A DNA stretch of 64,000 bases from Halorientalis pallida (GCF_004118325.1 NZ_RDFA01000003.1:434001-498000), one strand, 5' to 3'; shown: positions 41,649 to 51,127, numbered from the stretch's first letter. A program made the numbers and translations. Notes: generated by a model from the letters alone, not told the origin.

Positions 41649-43553
41649 TTAGTCACCTGCCGCGGGGACGAATTTGGTTCCCTCCGGGATCGCGGCGTCC
41701 CGGGAGACGATGCGCTCGAAGCCCTCGACGACCTCGTAGGGCTCGAAGGGCTCGCCGTTGTACTTCAGGAGGCTGTTGAGCTTCGGCCCGAACCGGCCGA
41801 GTTCCTTCTGGGTCAGCCCCCGGAACTGCGCCGAGGCGTTCATCTCGACGACCAGACACGAGTCGACCGATTCGAGGAAGTCCGCCACTTCCTGCACCGG
41901 GTAGGGCATGAGGTCGCTGACGCCCAGAGCCTTCACGGATTCCCCGGCATCGGCCAACTGGTCGACGGCCTCGAAGACCGTGTCCTGCTGGCTGCCCCAC
42001 ACGAGCAGCCCGTACTCTGCATCCTCGGGGCCGTAGTGGGTCTGGTGGGAGCGGTCGGCCTCGTCCAGTTCCTCGCGGATCGAGGTCAGTTTTCGCATCC
42101 GACGGTCCATCTGGGCGACCCGGTTGGTCGGGCTCTCGCTGATGTGGCCCTCCGGGGTGTGTTCGTTGCCCGACGCGAGGAACCGGCCGTCCTTCTGCCC
42201 GGGGATCGACCGGGGACTCGCGCCGTTCTCGGCGTCGTGCTGGTAGCGTTTGAACTTCCCCGACTCGTGGTGGGCCGCCTCGCGGATCTCGTCCTCGGTG
42301 AGGACGCTGCCCGGATCTGCGTTCGGCTCCCGGTCGAAGAACGATTCGTCGACGTTGCGCATCTCGCCCGAGAGCTTCTGGTCGATGATGACGATGGCCG
42401 GGAGCTGGTACTCGTAGGCCAGCCGGAAGGCCGCCCGGGTCTGCTGGTAGCACTCCCGGACGTTGGCGGGCGCGAACACCACCCGACAGGAGTCGCCCTG
42501 ACTCGTGTAGAGGATGTGTTCGAGGTCTGCCTGCTCGGGTTTGGTCGGCATCCCCGTCGACGGACCGGCCCGCATCGCCTCGATCAGGACCACTGGGGTC
42601 TCGGTCATCTCCGCGAGGCCGAGGGGTTCGGACATCAGCGCGAACCCGCCGCCGGAGGACCCGGACATGGCCTTGACGCCGGCGTGAGAGGCACCGACGG
42701 CCAGCGAGGCCGCGGCGATCTCGTCTTCGACCTGTTCGGCGATGCCGCCGAACTTGGGGAGGTGTTGTGAGAGGATCGTGAACACGTCGGTCCAGGGGGT
42801 CATCGGGTAGCCGGAGATGAACCGACAGCCCTCGTCGATGGCTCCGTAGGCGACGGCGTTGCTCCCGGACATCAGCACCTGCTGTTCGTCGTGGTCGCCG
42901 GTCGGAACGCGCAGGTCGTGGGTGATATCGTAGTCTTCGCGCACGGAGTCGTAGGCGCGTTCGAGGATCTCGAGGTTCGCTTCCAGCACGTCGCCGGTCA
43001 TCGCGTCCTCCATCAGGTCCTCGATGTGGTCGAGGTCCATGTCGAGCAAGGCGGCGGTCGCGCCGACGCCGGCGGTGTTTCGCATCACCTCACGCCCGTG
43101 CTCGCGGGCGAGACCACGCAGGTCGAGGGGGTAGACGTGCCAGTCGTTCGCCTCGGCCCGGGCCTGCAGGTCGAGGTCGGACCGCTCGATGGTCTCTTCG
43201 TCGAGCAGTCCCTCGTCGTAGACGATCACGCCACCCTCGTTGAGGTCGTCCAGGTTCTCCGAGAGCGGTTTGATCTCCTCGTTCCCGTAGACGGTGTCGG
43301 CCCCTTCCTGTGGGTTGCGGGCGAAACTGTCGCCCAGCGCCAGCAGGAAGTTGAAGCCGTCGCCCCGCGACCGGACGGGGTCGGCGTCGGCCCGTACCTC
43401 CACGTAGGTGTGACCGCCCCGGATCCGCGAAGGGTAGTGCCGGTGTGTGAATACGTCGAGTCCCGCGCGCATCAGCGCCTTGGCGAAGTTCTGACTCGTG
43501 GAATCGATCCCGTCGCCGGAGCCACCAGCGATGCGCCACATTAGGTCTGTCAT
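41649..43553 (-). CDS. porA: pyruvate (2-oxoacid):ferredoxin oxidoreductase alpha subunit (gamma-alpha fusion)
   Basis: A 634-residue subunit in which the gamma domain (residues 1-190, beginning RIAGGSGDGIDS) is fused to the alpha domain (about 215-634; SGSNAVAYGAIDEGCRFISGYPMTP, GSSGGGFALM, MPTKPEQADL). Gamma binds the CoA-transfer region and alpha contributes to TPP and substrate sites. The start is the ATG at 43553. It is the first gene of the porAB operon; an ATTAAT sequence at 43635-43640 on the opposite side could be the TATA element, with a leader of about 50-60 bases. A KorA identity cannot be excluded without alignment. Confidence 0.85.
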   Translation of the reverse strand: MTDLMWRIAGGSGDGIDSTSQNFAKALMRAGLDVFTHRHYPSRIRGGHTYVEVRADADPVRSRGDGFNFLLALGDSFARNPQEGADTVYGNEEIKPLSENLDDLNEGGVIVYDEGLLDEETIERSDLDLQARAEANDWHVYPLDLRGLAREHGREVMRNTAGVGATAALLDMDLDHIEDLMEDAMTGDVLEANLEILERAYDSVREDYDITHDLRVPTGDHDEQQVLMSGSNAVAYGAIDEGCRFISGYPMTPWTDVFTILSQHLPKFGGIAEQVEDEIAAASLAVGASHAGVKAMSGSSGGGFALMSEPLGLAEMTETPVVLIEAMRAGPSTGMPTKPEQADLEHILYTSQGDSCRVVFAPANVRECYQQTRAAFRLAYEYQLPAIVIIDQKLSGEMRNVDESFFDREPNADPGSVLTEDEIREAAHHESGKFKRYQHDAENGASPRSIPGQKDGRFLASGNEHTPEGHISESPTNRVAQMDRRMRKLTSIREELDEADRSHQTHYGPEDAEYGLLVWGSQQDTVFEAVDQLADAGESVKALGVSDLMPYPVQEVADFLESVDSCLVVEMNASAQFRGLTQKELGRFGPKLNSLLKYNGEPFEPYEVVEGFERIVSRDAAIPEGTKFVPAAGD

Positions 43554-43678
43554 GATAAATCAGTGGCCGAATCGGCCGCCCTAGTGGGGAAACGACGCGC
43601 CGGGACAAAAGAGTTTGCTACGCGTTGCCACACATTAATCATGACAATTGCACTGGATTCGCACAGTCGGGGCAGGGA

Positions 43679-43726
43679 CTCGGAACCGGCAAATTCGGAC
43701 ATCGGCGCGCCTGTCCGGATTCCGAG
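43679..43726. other. long stem-loop in the porA/DICT divergent gap
   Basis: An inverted repeat with outer arms CTCGGAA/TTCCGAG (43679-43685 and 43720-43726) and inner arms CGGACA/TGTCCG (43696-43701 and 43712-43717). It lies in the 241-base divergent gap, 126 bases from porA and 69 from the DICT gene. It could be an operator or RNA structure; nothing else is recognisable in the gap apart from TATA-like sites. Confidence 0.45.
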
Positions 43727-43794
43727 AGGTCGGGGTGGTGCGTCAGAGTCTCGCAAACGATTTACGCACCGAGGACGTGGGTCGAACGAAGCGA

Positions 43795-44514
43795 ATGTCT
43801 CTTTCGGAACTGATCGCGGGTGTCGAGGAACACGAGAAGACGTTGACGGTCTTCAACGCGGACGAGGACGTGGTCGCGGCGTTTCGGGAACGGTTCACAG
43901 ACCGGAACGTGACGGTCAGGTCCGAGTCGACGCCGAGCGGGCGGCCGGGCGAGTTCGTCACCCTCAGCGAGGACGGCGAGGTGTTGACGGCCACGAGCAT
44001 CACGGATCTCCAGCGAATGATCGAGGACGCGAACGTCGCGCTGGGTCTCGAGGAGAGCCCCTACCAGCCGCTGCTCGATTACATGGACGAAACCATGTTC
44101 ACCTCCTGGAGCATCGACCAGATGGTCGCGGCCTCCCGGGAGATCGAAGACCGGGCCTGGCGGGTCGGCGAAGGATCGCTCCACGCCGGCTTCCAGTACC
44201 TCTCGACGCTCCGCGGCGAACTGCCCGTCTACGAACGACTCGCCTCGAAGAACCTCGACGTGCACGCGTACGCCGCGCCCGACGAGGACCCCCCAGATCA
44301 CGAGGGCTTCACCCTCCACATCGAACGGGCCGAGGAGATCGAGAAGTCGTGGTTCGTCGTGTTCGACGGCGACGGCGTCGACGAGAGCAAGTGTGCCCTG
44401 CTGGCCGAAGAGCGCGAGCCCCGGAGGTTCTACGGCTTCTGGACGTACGACCCCGACACCGTCGACTGGATCGTCGACCACCTCGACTCGACTTACGGCG
44501 TCCTCGAACAGTGA
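43795..44514 (+). CDS. DICT sensory domain protein
   Basis: A 239-residue cytoplasmic protein matching the DICT domain, a fold associated with light-sensing and two-component systems in haloarchaea and cyanobacteria. It opens with MSLSELIAGVEEHEKTLTVF, has the central FVTLSEDGEVLTATSI strand, and the helical section PLLDYMDETMFTSWS. The ATG at 43795 follows a TTTACG element at about -32, so it is probably leaderless; the longer open frame is not domain-like. A membrane histidine kinase follows 125 bases downstream on the same strand and may be a partner. Confidence 0.85.
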   Translation: MSLSELIAGVEEHEKTLTVFNADEDVVAAFRERFTDRNVTVRSESTPSGRPGEFVTLSEDGEVLTATSITDLQRMIEDANVALGLEESPYQPLLDYMDETMFTSWSIDQMVAASREIEDRAWRVGEGSLHAGFQYLSTLRGELPVYERLASKNLDVHAYAAPDEDPPDHEGFTLHIERAEEIEKSWFVVFDGDGVDESKCALLAEEREPRRFYGFWTYDPDTVDWIVDHLDSTYGVLEQ

Positions 44515-44639
44515 TCGGTTTCGGCCGCTGAGCCGAGGGGAATTCTTCTTGCGCCCCGACCGCTACACGCGGCCATGACCAGCGTCACCGTTCTCCGCCG
44601 CTCAGCCGACAGAGGACGCGGGAAGCGTCCGGATCACCG

Positions 44640-45665
44640 ATGAACCCGAGACGACTGCTCGCGGGCGCGTCGGTCTCCCTGACAGGCGTCGGCATCGTCG
44701 TTCCCACCGTCTCGGCCCTGTCGGCCGGCGGCCTGGGCCTGTACGGGAGTCTCGTCGCGGGCATCGGCGTCGTCCTCGGTCTCCTGCTCGTGGCCGGCGG
44801 CGCCTGGCTCGCGCGGAGCGAGCTCGCGGGCAACCGGGCGCTCCGGGTCGCCGGCTGGAACCTGCTGGGCCTGGTAGCGCTCGGCACCGTCCTCCTGCTG
44901 GTGCTGGCGTATCCCGGCGCGACGCTACCGCCGTTCGTCGCCGCCGTCGTCCTCGGCGTCAGCGCGGTCGCCCACGTCCTGATCGGCGTCAACGACGTGC
45001 GCCGCATCCGGGCCGGCGAACTCGCGAAGGAACGCGAGAAGCTGGCCGTCCTCAACCGGCTGACCCGCCACAACCTCCGCAACGACACGCAGGTGATCAT
45101 CGGGCTCGCGGACGTGCTCGCCGAAAAGATCGAAGACGAGGCCCTCGCCGAGATCGCCCGCAGTCTCCGGGGGAACGCCGAGGGCCTCGCCGGCCTCAAC
45201 GACACGCTCAAAGAGTACCAGGAGGCCGTCGAACACACACCGAGGACCGAGTCCGTCGTCGCCCTCGACGACCTCGCCGAGCGCGTCGTCGCCGAAGCGG
45301 GAGCCGACGGGACAGTCGAGATCGACGTTCCCGAGGGCCTGTCCGTCCGTGCGGACGATCACCTGGAGACGGCGCTTGCTCACCTCGTCGAGAACAGCTT
45401 CGAGTACGCCGGTGCGGAGCCGCGGGTCAGGGTCACGGCCCGACGGGACGGCGACGTCGTCGTCTGCACCGTCACCGACGACGGGCCGGGCATCCCCGAC
45501 GTCGAGCGCGAGGTCGTCCTCGGGGAACGGGACATCACCCAACTCGAACACGGGACCGGGCTCGGCCTCTGGACGGTCAGGGCGATCACGGAGTCCTACG
45601 GCGGCGAGGTGGCGATCCGGAGCGACGACGGCGCGGCCGTGGACCTTCGCCTGCCGGCGGCCTGA
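44640..45665 (+). CDS. membrane-bound sensor histidine kinase
   Basis: A 341-residue kinase with four predicted membrane helices in residues 1-120 and no large extracellular loop. The H-box is NRLTRHNLRNDTQVIIG (phospho-His near 143), followed by the HATPase domain (about 230-340; LVENSFEYAG, DDGPGIPDVE, GTGLGLW). The compact sensor suggests detection of a membrane or intramembrane signal. No response regulator is adjacent, which is normal in haloarchaea. The ATG at 44640 is the natural start. Confidence 0.92.
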   Translation: MNPRRLLAGASVSLTGVGIVVPTVSALSAGGLGLYGSLVAGIGVVLGLLLVAGGAWLARSELAGNRALRVAGWNLLGLVALGTVLLLVLAYPGATLPPFVAAVVLGVSAVAHVLIGVNDVRRIRAGELAKEREKLAVLNRLTRHNLRNDTQVIIGLADVLAEKIEDEALAEIARSLRGNAEGLAGLNDTLKEYQEAVEHTPRTESVVALDDLAERVVAEAGADGTVEIDVPEGLSVRADDHLETALAHLVENSFEYAGAEPRVRVTARRDGDVVVCTVTDDGPGIPDVEREVVLGERDITQLEHGTGLGLWTVRAITESYGGEVAIRSDDGAAVDLRLPAA

Positions 45666-45796
45666 GTGTCGGACCGCAAAACCCATCAATTCGGATGCAC
45701 GACGCCCGGTATGGATGGTCCTCTGTCCATCGATGCCCCTCCAGGCACAGCGACGGTGAACGACCCCGCCCGGCGAGGCCCGGGGGTGGCCTGACC

Positions 45797-46735
45797 GTGC
45801 CCACCATCGAGACACGCGGATTGACGAAATCCTTCGGGGACGTGGACGCCGTCCTCGACCTCGACCTCACGATCGAGGCTGGCGAGGTGTTCGGCTTCCT
45901 CGGCCCCAACGGTGCGGGGAAGTCGACGACGATCAACCTCCTGCTGGACTACATCCGGCCCACCAGCGGGAGCGTCGAAGTGTTCGGGATGGACGCCCAG
46001 CGACACCCGGCGAAGATCCGCGAGCGGGTCGGCGTCCTCCCCGAGGGCTACGGCTTCGACGACCCGCTCACGGGCCGCGAGTACCTCGACTGGGCGATCG
46101 GGACGAAAGACGCCGACGACGACCCCGCGGCCCTGCTCGATCTGGTGAGTCTGACCGACGACGCCGGACGGATGGCCGCCGACTACTCCAAGGGGATGCA
46201 ACAGCGCCTGGCGTTCGCGATGGCGCTGGTCGACGACCCGGACCTGTTGATCCTCGACGAACCCTCGACCGGGCTCGATCCGAACGGCGTCCGGACGATG
46301 CGGGAGAACGTCGCCGACGTGGCCGCCGACGGGACGACGGTGTTCTTCTCCAGTCACCACCTCGCGGAGGTCGAGGCCGTCTGTGATCGGGTCGGCGTGA
46401 TGAACGAGGGCGAACTGGTCGCGGTCGACAGCATCGACGGCCTCCGCGACACCGTCGGCGGCCACGCCGCCATCGAACTGGAGTGTGCGACGCCACCGAC
46501 GGAGCTGGGCGTCGAGGCACTCGACGGCGTGGTCGACGTGGCCGTCGAGGACCACACGCTGACGGTCACCTGCGTCGACCCCGGACGGAAGATCGACGTG
46601 GTCACACACGTCGCCGAACGGGCCGACGTCGTCGACATCCTCTCGACGACAGTGTCGCTGGAGACGCTGTTCAACGAGTTGACCGAGGGCGGTCGCGAGG
46701 GCGGCGGCGAGACGACCGCGGAGGTGGCACAGTGA
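45797..46735 (+). CDS. ABC transporter ATP-binding protein
   Basis: A 312-residue ATPase of the ABC-2 (drug/NosF-like) exporter class. Walker A is GPNGAGKSTT, the signature motif is DYSKGMQQRL, and Walker B with D-loop is LLILDEPSTGLDP, followed by the H-loop SSHHLAEVE. The C-terminal 80 residues form the extra domain seen in export ATPases. The start is a GTG at 45797 (MPTIETRGLTKSFG); the frame upstream is non-coding in style. Its stop overlaps the permease start by 4 bases (GTGA), so the three genes 45797-48245 form one operon. Confidence 0.94.
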   Translation: MPTIETRGLTKSFGDVDAVLDLDLTIEAGEVFGFLGPNGAGKSTTINLLLDYIRPTSGSVEVFGMDAQRHPAKIRERVGVLPEGYGFDDPLTGREYLDWAIGTKDADDDPAALLDLVSLTDDAGRMAADYSKGMQQRLAFAMALVDDPDLLILDEPSTGLDPNGVRTMRENVADVAADGTTVFFSSHHLAEVEAVCDRVGVMNEGELVAVDSIDGLRDTVGGHAAIELECATPPTELGVEALDGVVDVAVEDHTLTVTCVDPGRKIDVVTHVAERADVVDILSTTVSLETLFNELTEGGREGGGETTAEVAQ

Positions 46736-47580
46736 GCATCGACAGCGTCCTCTCGAAGGACCTCACGAGCGTCCGGCGGTCCGGCGCGCTCTGGGGTGTC
46801 GCAGTCTGTCTGACCATGCTCGCGACGATGGTCGCGTACGTGAACATCGGCCGCGGCGCGCCGCCGCTCAGGGAGGCCCAGGACGCTTACGGCCTGCTGG
46901 CCGGACTCGTGGGCGTGCTGGTCCCCATCGTCGCCATCGTCGCGAGCTACATGTCGATCACGGGCGAGCGCGCCAGCGGCGGGATCAAGTTCCTGCTCGC
47001 GTTCCCGAACACGCGCCGGGACGTGTTCGCCGGCAAACTGCTCAGCAGGCTGGCCGTGGTCGGCGTCATCGTACTGTTCATGTTCGTCGCGGCGACGGCC
47101 ATCACGGTCGCGAAGTACGGCGTCTTGCCCGTCGGCGTCGCCGTCGGCGTGTTCGCGGTCTCGCTGGTGTACGCCTGGGCGTTCGTCGCGCTCTCGGTCG
47201 CGTTCTCCTCGGCGACCGCCAGCCGGAGTCAGGCCATCGCCGCGGCCGTCGGGTCGTACTTCCTGCTGGTGATCCTCAATCTGACCTTCCGGTTCTCCCA
47301 GGTCGTCCGCCTGGTCTACGACACGATCCTCGGGCTGGGTGAGAACCCGCACCTCTACGCCGCCGCCGACTACGTGAGTCCGTACATCGCCTACCAGAAG
47401 GCGGCCAATCTCGTCTACCCCGCGGCGATGGAACGACAGGTGTTCCGGCTGCCCGAGGAAGCTCGAGAGACGCTCCCGGTCTACCTCACCGACGAGTTCT
47501 CGCTCGTCGTGTTCGCGGCGTGGCTGGTGGTCCCACTCGCACTCGGTTACCTGCGGTTCCAACGGAGTGATCTGCAGTGA
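46732..47580 (+). CDS. ABC-2 type transporter permease
   Basis: A 282-residue permease with six predicted membrane helices. The cytoplasmic coupling segment SITGERASGGIKFLLAFPNTRRDV is typical of NosY/ABC-2 proteins. Translation begins at a GTG overlapping the ATPase stop, and the protein ends overlapping the next start (GTGA), indicating tight coupling. A large extracytoplasmic loop lies near residues 205-245. The substrate is unknown; an export role is likely. Confidence 0.93.
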   Translation: MSIDSVLSKDLTSVRRSGALWGVAVCLTMLATMVAYVNIGRGAPPLREAQDAYGLLAGLVGVLVPIVAIVASYMSITGERASGGIKFLLAFPNTRRDVFAGKLLSRLAVVGVIVLFMFVAATAITVAKYGVLPVGVAVGVFAVSLVYAWAFVALSVAFSSATASRSQAIAAAVGSYFLLVILNLTFRFSQVVRLVYDTILGLGENPHLYAAADYVSPYIAYQKAANLVYPAAMERQVFRLPEEARETLPVYLTDEFSLVVFAAWLVVPLALGYLRFQRSDLQ

Positions 47581-48245
47581 TCTCCCGGTCGCGAATCTCG
47601 GCGGCGCTCCTCGTCGTCGGTGCCGTCCTGCTGATCACACCGGGGGTGGTTCCGGTCCAGCCGGTCCTCTCCCACGAGATCGGCGGCGCGATCACGGCCG
47701 AACCGAGTGAGCTCGAATCGGAAGACGTCGAAGTGATCGCCTACGAGAACCTCTCGGAGCGCGGGAAAGAGCTGTACGAGCGAGCGCTCCGCGACGACGG
47801 GAGCTACGTGGTCCCGACCGGTGAAGGCGCGCCTGACTTCCAGTACCGTGCGGAGCTCGAAACCGAACGCGAGGACGATTCCGTGCAGCGGTTCGGCCCG
47901 CGAACCGTCGCCATCGAGCGACCCGACGATCCGGACTTCCCGGTCGTCGACGAGCGGGTACCCGAACGCCGCCCGCCCGAGAGCGAGCCGGGCGAGGCCG
48001 ACGAAACGGGTGGCGGTGACGCCGAGGGCGGTGCCAGGGCGAGCGCGAATACGACCGACGCCCCCGACGACGAGCCGGACGAACGGACCGCGGAACGACC
48101 GCGAGACGCCGGGCGCTACAATCTGCTCCGGACCAGTTTCGGGAACCCGTCCCTGACGGACCCCGGGAACCTGCTCCGATTCGTCGCGGTCTTGGCAGGT
48201 GTCGTCATCCTCGGGAGCGGCGGGTATCTCCGATCGAAACCGTAA
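47577..48245 (+). CDS. membrane-anchored extracytoplasmic protein of the ABC operon
   Basis: A 222-residue protein with a membrane helix at each end (about 8-28 and 197-215) and an acidic extracellular middle. The first half of the middle (DVEVIAYENLSERGKELYERAL, shortened here to its pattern: an ENLS..G.ELY..AL helix) resembles a domain recurring in haloarchaeal ABC-2 operons. Residues about 130-175 are a Glu/Pro/Asp linker. GTG start overlapping the permease. It probably acts with the exporter, perhaps as a sensor or substrate-binding partner. Confidence 0.78.
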   Translation: MISRSRISAALLVVGAVLLITPGVVPVQPVLSHEIGGAITAEPSELESEDVEVIAYENLSERGKELYERALRDDGSYVVPTGEGAPDFQYRAELETEREDDSVQRFGPRTVAIERPDDPDFPVVDERVPERRPPESEPGEADETGGGDAEGGARASANTTDAPDDEPDERTAERPRDAGRYNLLRTSFGNPSLTDPGNLLRFVAVLAGVVILGSGGYLRSKP

Positions 48246-48274
48246 CGCCGCCCCAGGTTACCCGTCGCGGGCAG

Positions 48275-49423
48275 TTACCACTGGCCGTAGATCAGGTTGC
48301 GCTGGATCTCGTTGGCCCCCTCGTAGATGACGGGGATGCGCACGTCGCGGTAGACGCGGGAGATGCGGTTCTCGGTGAGGACCGAACGGCCGCCGTGGAG
48401 TTGCATGCCACGTTCGGCACACATCGTCGCGGTCTCGGTGGACTTCACCTTGGCCTGTGCGGCCCAGAACCCGGAGTTGTCGTTGTTGGCGACCTTCTGG
48501 GCGGCCCGCCAGTTGAGCGAGCGGGCGGCCTCGAACTCCGTGCGCATGTCCGCGAGGATGTGCTGGACCTTCTGGAACTCGCTCACGTCCCTGCCGAACG
48601 CCTGTCGGCCGTGGGTGAAGTCGTAGGCCTCCTCGATCGCCGCCGCGGCGAGCCCGAGGCCGTGGCCGCCGACCACCACGCGCCCGTGGTTGAAGAAGTC
48701 CGCGAGCATGTAGAAGCCGGTCCCCTCGGTCCCGATGACGTGATCCTCGGGGATCCGAACGTCGTTCAGGTGCAGGTGAGCCTGCTTCGAGGCCCGGAAG
48801 CCCATCTTCTCGGGGATGTGTTCGGCCTCGTACCCGTCGGTATCGGTCGGGACGATGAACAGGGAGAAGTTGCCGTACCGGTCGTTCTCGTCGTGTCCCG
48901 TGCGGGCGTACAGCGTGACCCAGTCGGCCTCGACACCGTTGCCGATCCAGTACTTCTCGCCGTTGATGACCCACTCGTCGCCGTCCTTTTCGGCGGTGGT
49001 CTCCATCCCGGCGAGGTCGCTCCCTGTGTCGGGTTCGGACACTGCCAGCCCCGTCAGCTGTTCGTTCTGGGCGACGGGACGGAGGAACTCCTCTTTCTGC
49101 CAGTCGTCGCCGTACTCCTGGAGCATCTCCGCGCCGAAACTCGCCAGCTGGAGGGTCAGGGCGATCCCGGCGTCGGCCCGGTAGAACTCCTCGGCCATCG
49201 CGAGGATCTCCTCCAGATCGAGTCCGCGACCGCCGTACTCTTCGCTGATGTCCTGGGCGACCAGTCCGGCCTCCATTCCGGCCTCCAGCACCTCCCAGGG
49301 ATACTCGCCGGATTCGTAGTAGTCCGCCGCCGCCGGCTCGATGTGTTCCTCCGCGAACTCCCGAGCCTCATGTTTCACGTCGCGGGCACCTGCCGGCACC
49401 ACGTCTTCCGTTAGCAGTTCCAT
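48275..49423 (-). CDS. acyl-CoA dehydrogenase
   Basis: A 382-residue FAD enzyme that introduces the 2,3-double bond in acyl-CoA. The FAD/substrate segments LTGLAVSEPDTGSDLAGM and the helical C-terminal domain are present. The catalytic base is Glu368 in VIYEGANEIQRNLI. Electrons would pass to ETF. The start is the ATG at 49423. It is divergent from an SDR gene that could supply the 3-hydroxyacyl-CoA dehydrogenase step. Substrate range (short/branched or long chain) cannot be read directly. Confidence 0.94.
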   Translation of the reverse strand: MELLTEDVVPAGARDVKHEAREFAEEHIEPAAADYYESGEYPWEVLEAGMEAGLVAQDISEEYGGRGLDLEEILAMAEEFYRADAGIALTLQLASFGAEMLQEYGDDWQKEEFLRPVAQNEQLTGLAVSEPDTGSDLAGMETTAEKDGDEWVINGEKYWIGNGVEADWVTLYARTGHDENDRYGNFSLFIVPTDTDGYEAEHIPEKMGFRASKQAHLHLNDVRIPEDHVIGTEGTGFYMLADFFNHGRVVVGGHGLGLAAAAIEEAYDFTHGRQAFGRDVSEFQKVQHILADMRTEFEAARSLNWRAAQKVANNDNSGFWAAQAKVKSTETATMCAERGMQLHGGRSVLTENRISRVYRDVRIPVIYEGANEIQRNLIYGQW

Positions 49424-49565
49424 GACCGAGAGTTAACAGGGCCTGCACGAACAAAAACGGATTGGAACATTGTAAACGGTGTTCGAGTTTATTTTGGCGG
49501 CGGGTCTCGCCGGGATTCGTTCGCTGTCGACATTCCTATCACGGAGCCGAACAGCTACTCCGGTA

Positions 49566-50423
49566 ATGACGGACACAGGTCCGCTCGACGGGACGGTCTG
49601 TATCGTGACTGGTGGCGGCCGCGGCCTCGGCGAGGCGACGGCGAAACACCTGGCCGACGAGGACGCGACGGTCGTCGTGAACGACCTCGGCACCTCGCTC
49701 TCGGGCGACGGCGCGAGCGAGGAACCGGCGGACGAGACCGTGGCGGCCATCCGCGACGCCGGCGGGACCGCCATGGCCCACTTCGGCGACGTGACCGATC
49801 TGGAGTACACCGAGGAACTGATCGCGGATACGGCGGCCGAGTACGGCCGCGTCGACGCCGCCGTCAACTTCGCGGGCGTTCTACGGGACGCGTACCTCAC
49901 GGAGATGACCGGCGACGACTGGGACACGGTGATCGACGTGCACCTGCGGGGCCACTTCGCCCTGCTCCGGAACCTCGCGCGCCACTGGGACGAGACCGCC
50001 GAGGACGCAGAGCGCGAGCGTGCCTTCGTCGGCGTCACCAGCCCCTCCGCGCTGGGCAACGCCGGGCAGGCCAACTACTCGGCCGCCAAAGCCGGCGTGT
50101 TGGGTTTGATCCGGACCGCCTCCGCGGAGTTGCCACGCTTCGACGCCCGCGCGAACGCACTCCTCCCCATCGCCTATACCCGGATGATCGAGGACATGCC
50201 CCACGAACCCTTCGGCGAGGACGACTTCCCGCCGGAGAAGGTCGCGCCCGTCGTCGGCTACCTCGTCAGCGAGGCCGCCGAGGGCGTCAACGGTAAGACC
50301 GTCCGCGCGCAGGGCGACGTGGTGTCGCTCGTGGCCGACCCGAGAGACGAGAATTCGATGGTCGACCCCGAGGGCTGGACCGTCGAGAAACTTGGCGAGC
50401 GGTTCGACGAACTACTCGACTAG
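49566..50423 (+). CDS. short-chain dehydrogenase, probable 3-hydroxyacyl-CoA dehydrogenase
   Basis: A 285-residue SDR. The NAD(P) motif GGGRGLG (16-22), NDLG after the second strand (Asp, favouring NAD), NFAG and the catalytic Tyr171-x3-Lys175 (NYSAAK) are visible. The sequence resembles the dehydrogenase unit of peroxisomal multifunctional enzyme 2, so the (3R)-hydroxyacyl-CoA dehydrogenase reaction is likely. The ATG at 49566 is chosen; upstream sequence is AT-rich promoter (GTTTATTTT near 49487). Its stop overlaps a convergent regulator gene by 4 bases. Divergent pairing with an acyl-CoA dehydrogenase supports a beta-oxidation role. Confidence 0.9.
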   Translation: MTDTGPLDGTVCIVTGGGRGLGEATAKHLADEDATVVVNDLGTSLSGDGASEEPADETVAAIRDAGGTAMAHFGDVTDLEYTEELIADTAAEYGRVDAAVNFAGVLRDAYLTEMTGDDWDTVIDVHLRGHFALLRNLARHWDETAEDAERERAFVGVTSPSALGNAGQANYSAAKAGVLGLIRTASAELPRFDARANALLPIAYTRMIEDMPHEPFGEDDFPPEKVAPVVGYLVSEAAEGVNGKTVRAQGDVVSLVADPRDENSMVDPEGWTVEKLGERFDELLD

Positions 50424-50764
50424 AGCCAACCGTCCGGCAGTTCCTCCCGGTGGTCGTGGATCAGTTCGAGGATCGGTGCGACCTCGTCCCACTTCGGGCC
50501 GGTGCTGATCTCGCCGGTATCCCGGTTCCACCGGATGATCCCCATCGCGTCGAGTTTCGGCAGGTGGTTGTGGATCAGTTCCGATTCCAGCACCGTGCTC
50601 TCCCGATCGGTCTCGGCGATCACGTCCAGCGGGTCCAGATCGGCGTCGTCCTGTGGGTTGTGATCCAGGAGCGCGACGAGCAGTTGTCGCCGGTACGGGT
50701 CCGAAATCGCCGTGAGAAGAGTCTCCCACGTGTCCTCCGCCATCCGGGACGCGTCTTCTCTCAT
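50420..50764 (-). CDS. winged-helix regulator (ArsR-like, DUF7344 type)
   Basis: About 114 residues with a single winged helix: TLLTAISDPYRRQLLVALLDH, a Glu/Asp-rich turn, then SELIHNHLPKLDAMGIIRWN and a wing. The pattern matches the small haloarchaeal regulators annotated as DUF7344/HTH. The start is taken as the ATG at 50764; a TTAAGTA element at 50820-50826 (minus strand) fits a leader of about 30 bases, while the longer frame from 50818 would overlap that element. Its stop overlaps the SDR stop convergently. Confidence 0.78.
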   Translation of the reverse strand: MREDASRMAEDTWETLLTAISDPYRRQLLVALLDHNPQDDADLDPLDVIAETDRESTVLESELIHNHLPKLDAMGIIRWNRDTGEISTGPKWDEVAPILELIHDHREELPDGWL

Positions 50765-50897
50765 ACGATGCGTACCGCTCGTGGCGGGAAGACACGACGG
50801 CATGATACGCCATGCCAATACTTAATGTAGACGTGCGGAGATATTACTCTCGGAGACGGGAGCCGAAGCGGCCCGAGGCGGGTCGCCGTCGCCCGCG

Positions 50898-51127
50898 GAA
50901 TCGGCGGCAAAGAGAGGGGGAAGTCACCCGAAACGGTCCCCGGCCGTTCGGCAGTCGTCTTCACGCGAGCGGGCTGTCTGGGAGATGCAGTTCCGCTGCT
51001 CGCCGTCGGACGTAGAATCGACGGCAAAGAGAGGGGGACGTCACCCGAAACGGTCCCCGGGCCGTTCGACAGTCGTCTTCACGCGAGCGGGCTGTCTGGG
51101 AGATGCAGTTCCGCTACTCTTCGTCGG
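50898..51127. repeat. imperfect 117-bp tandem direct repeat
   Basis: Two copies of about 112 bases (50898-51009 and 51015-51127), offset by 117, are nearly identical with a handful of substitutions and one extra G (51061) in the second copy. The second copy contains the stop codon (51114-51116) and last codons of the acyl-CoA ligase; the first is non-coding. The 349-base gap 50765-51113 contains this repeat and the upstream promoter of the 50764 regulator, and no gene that I can support. Confidence 0.85.
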
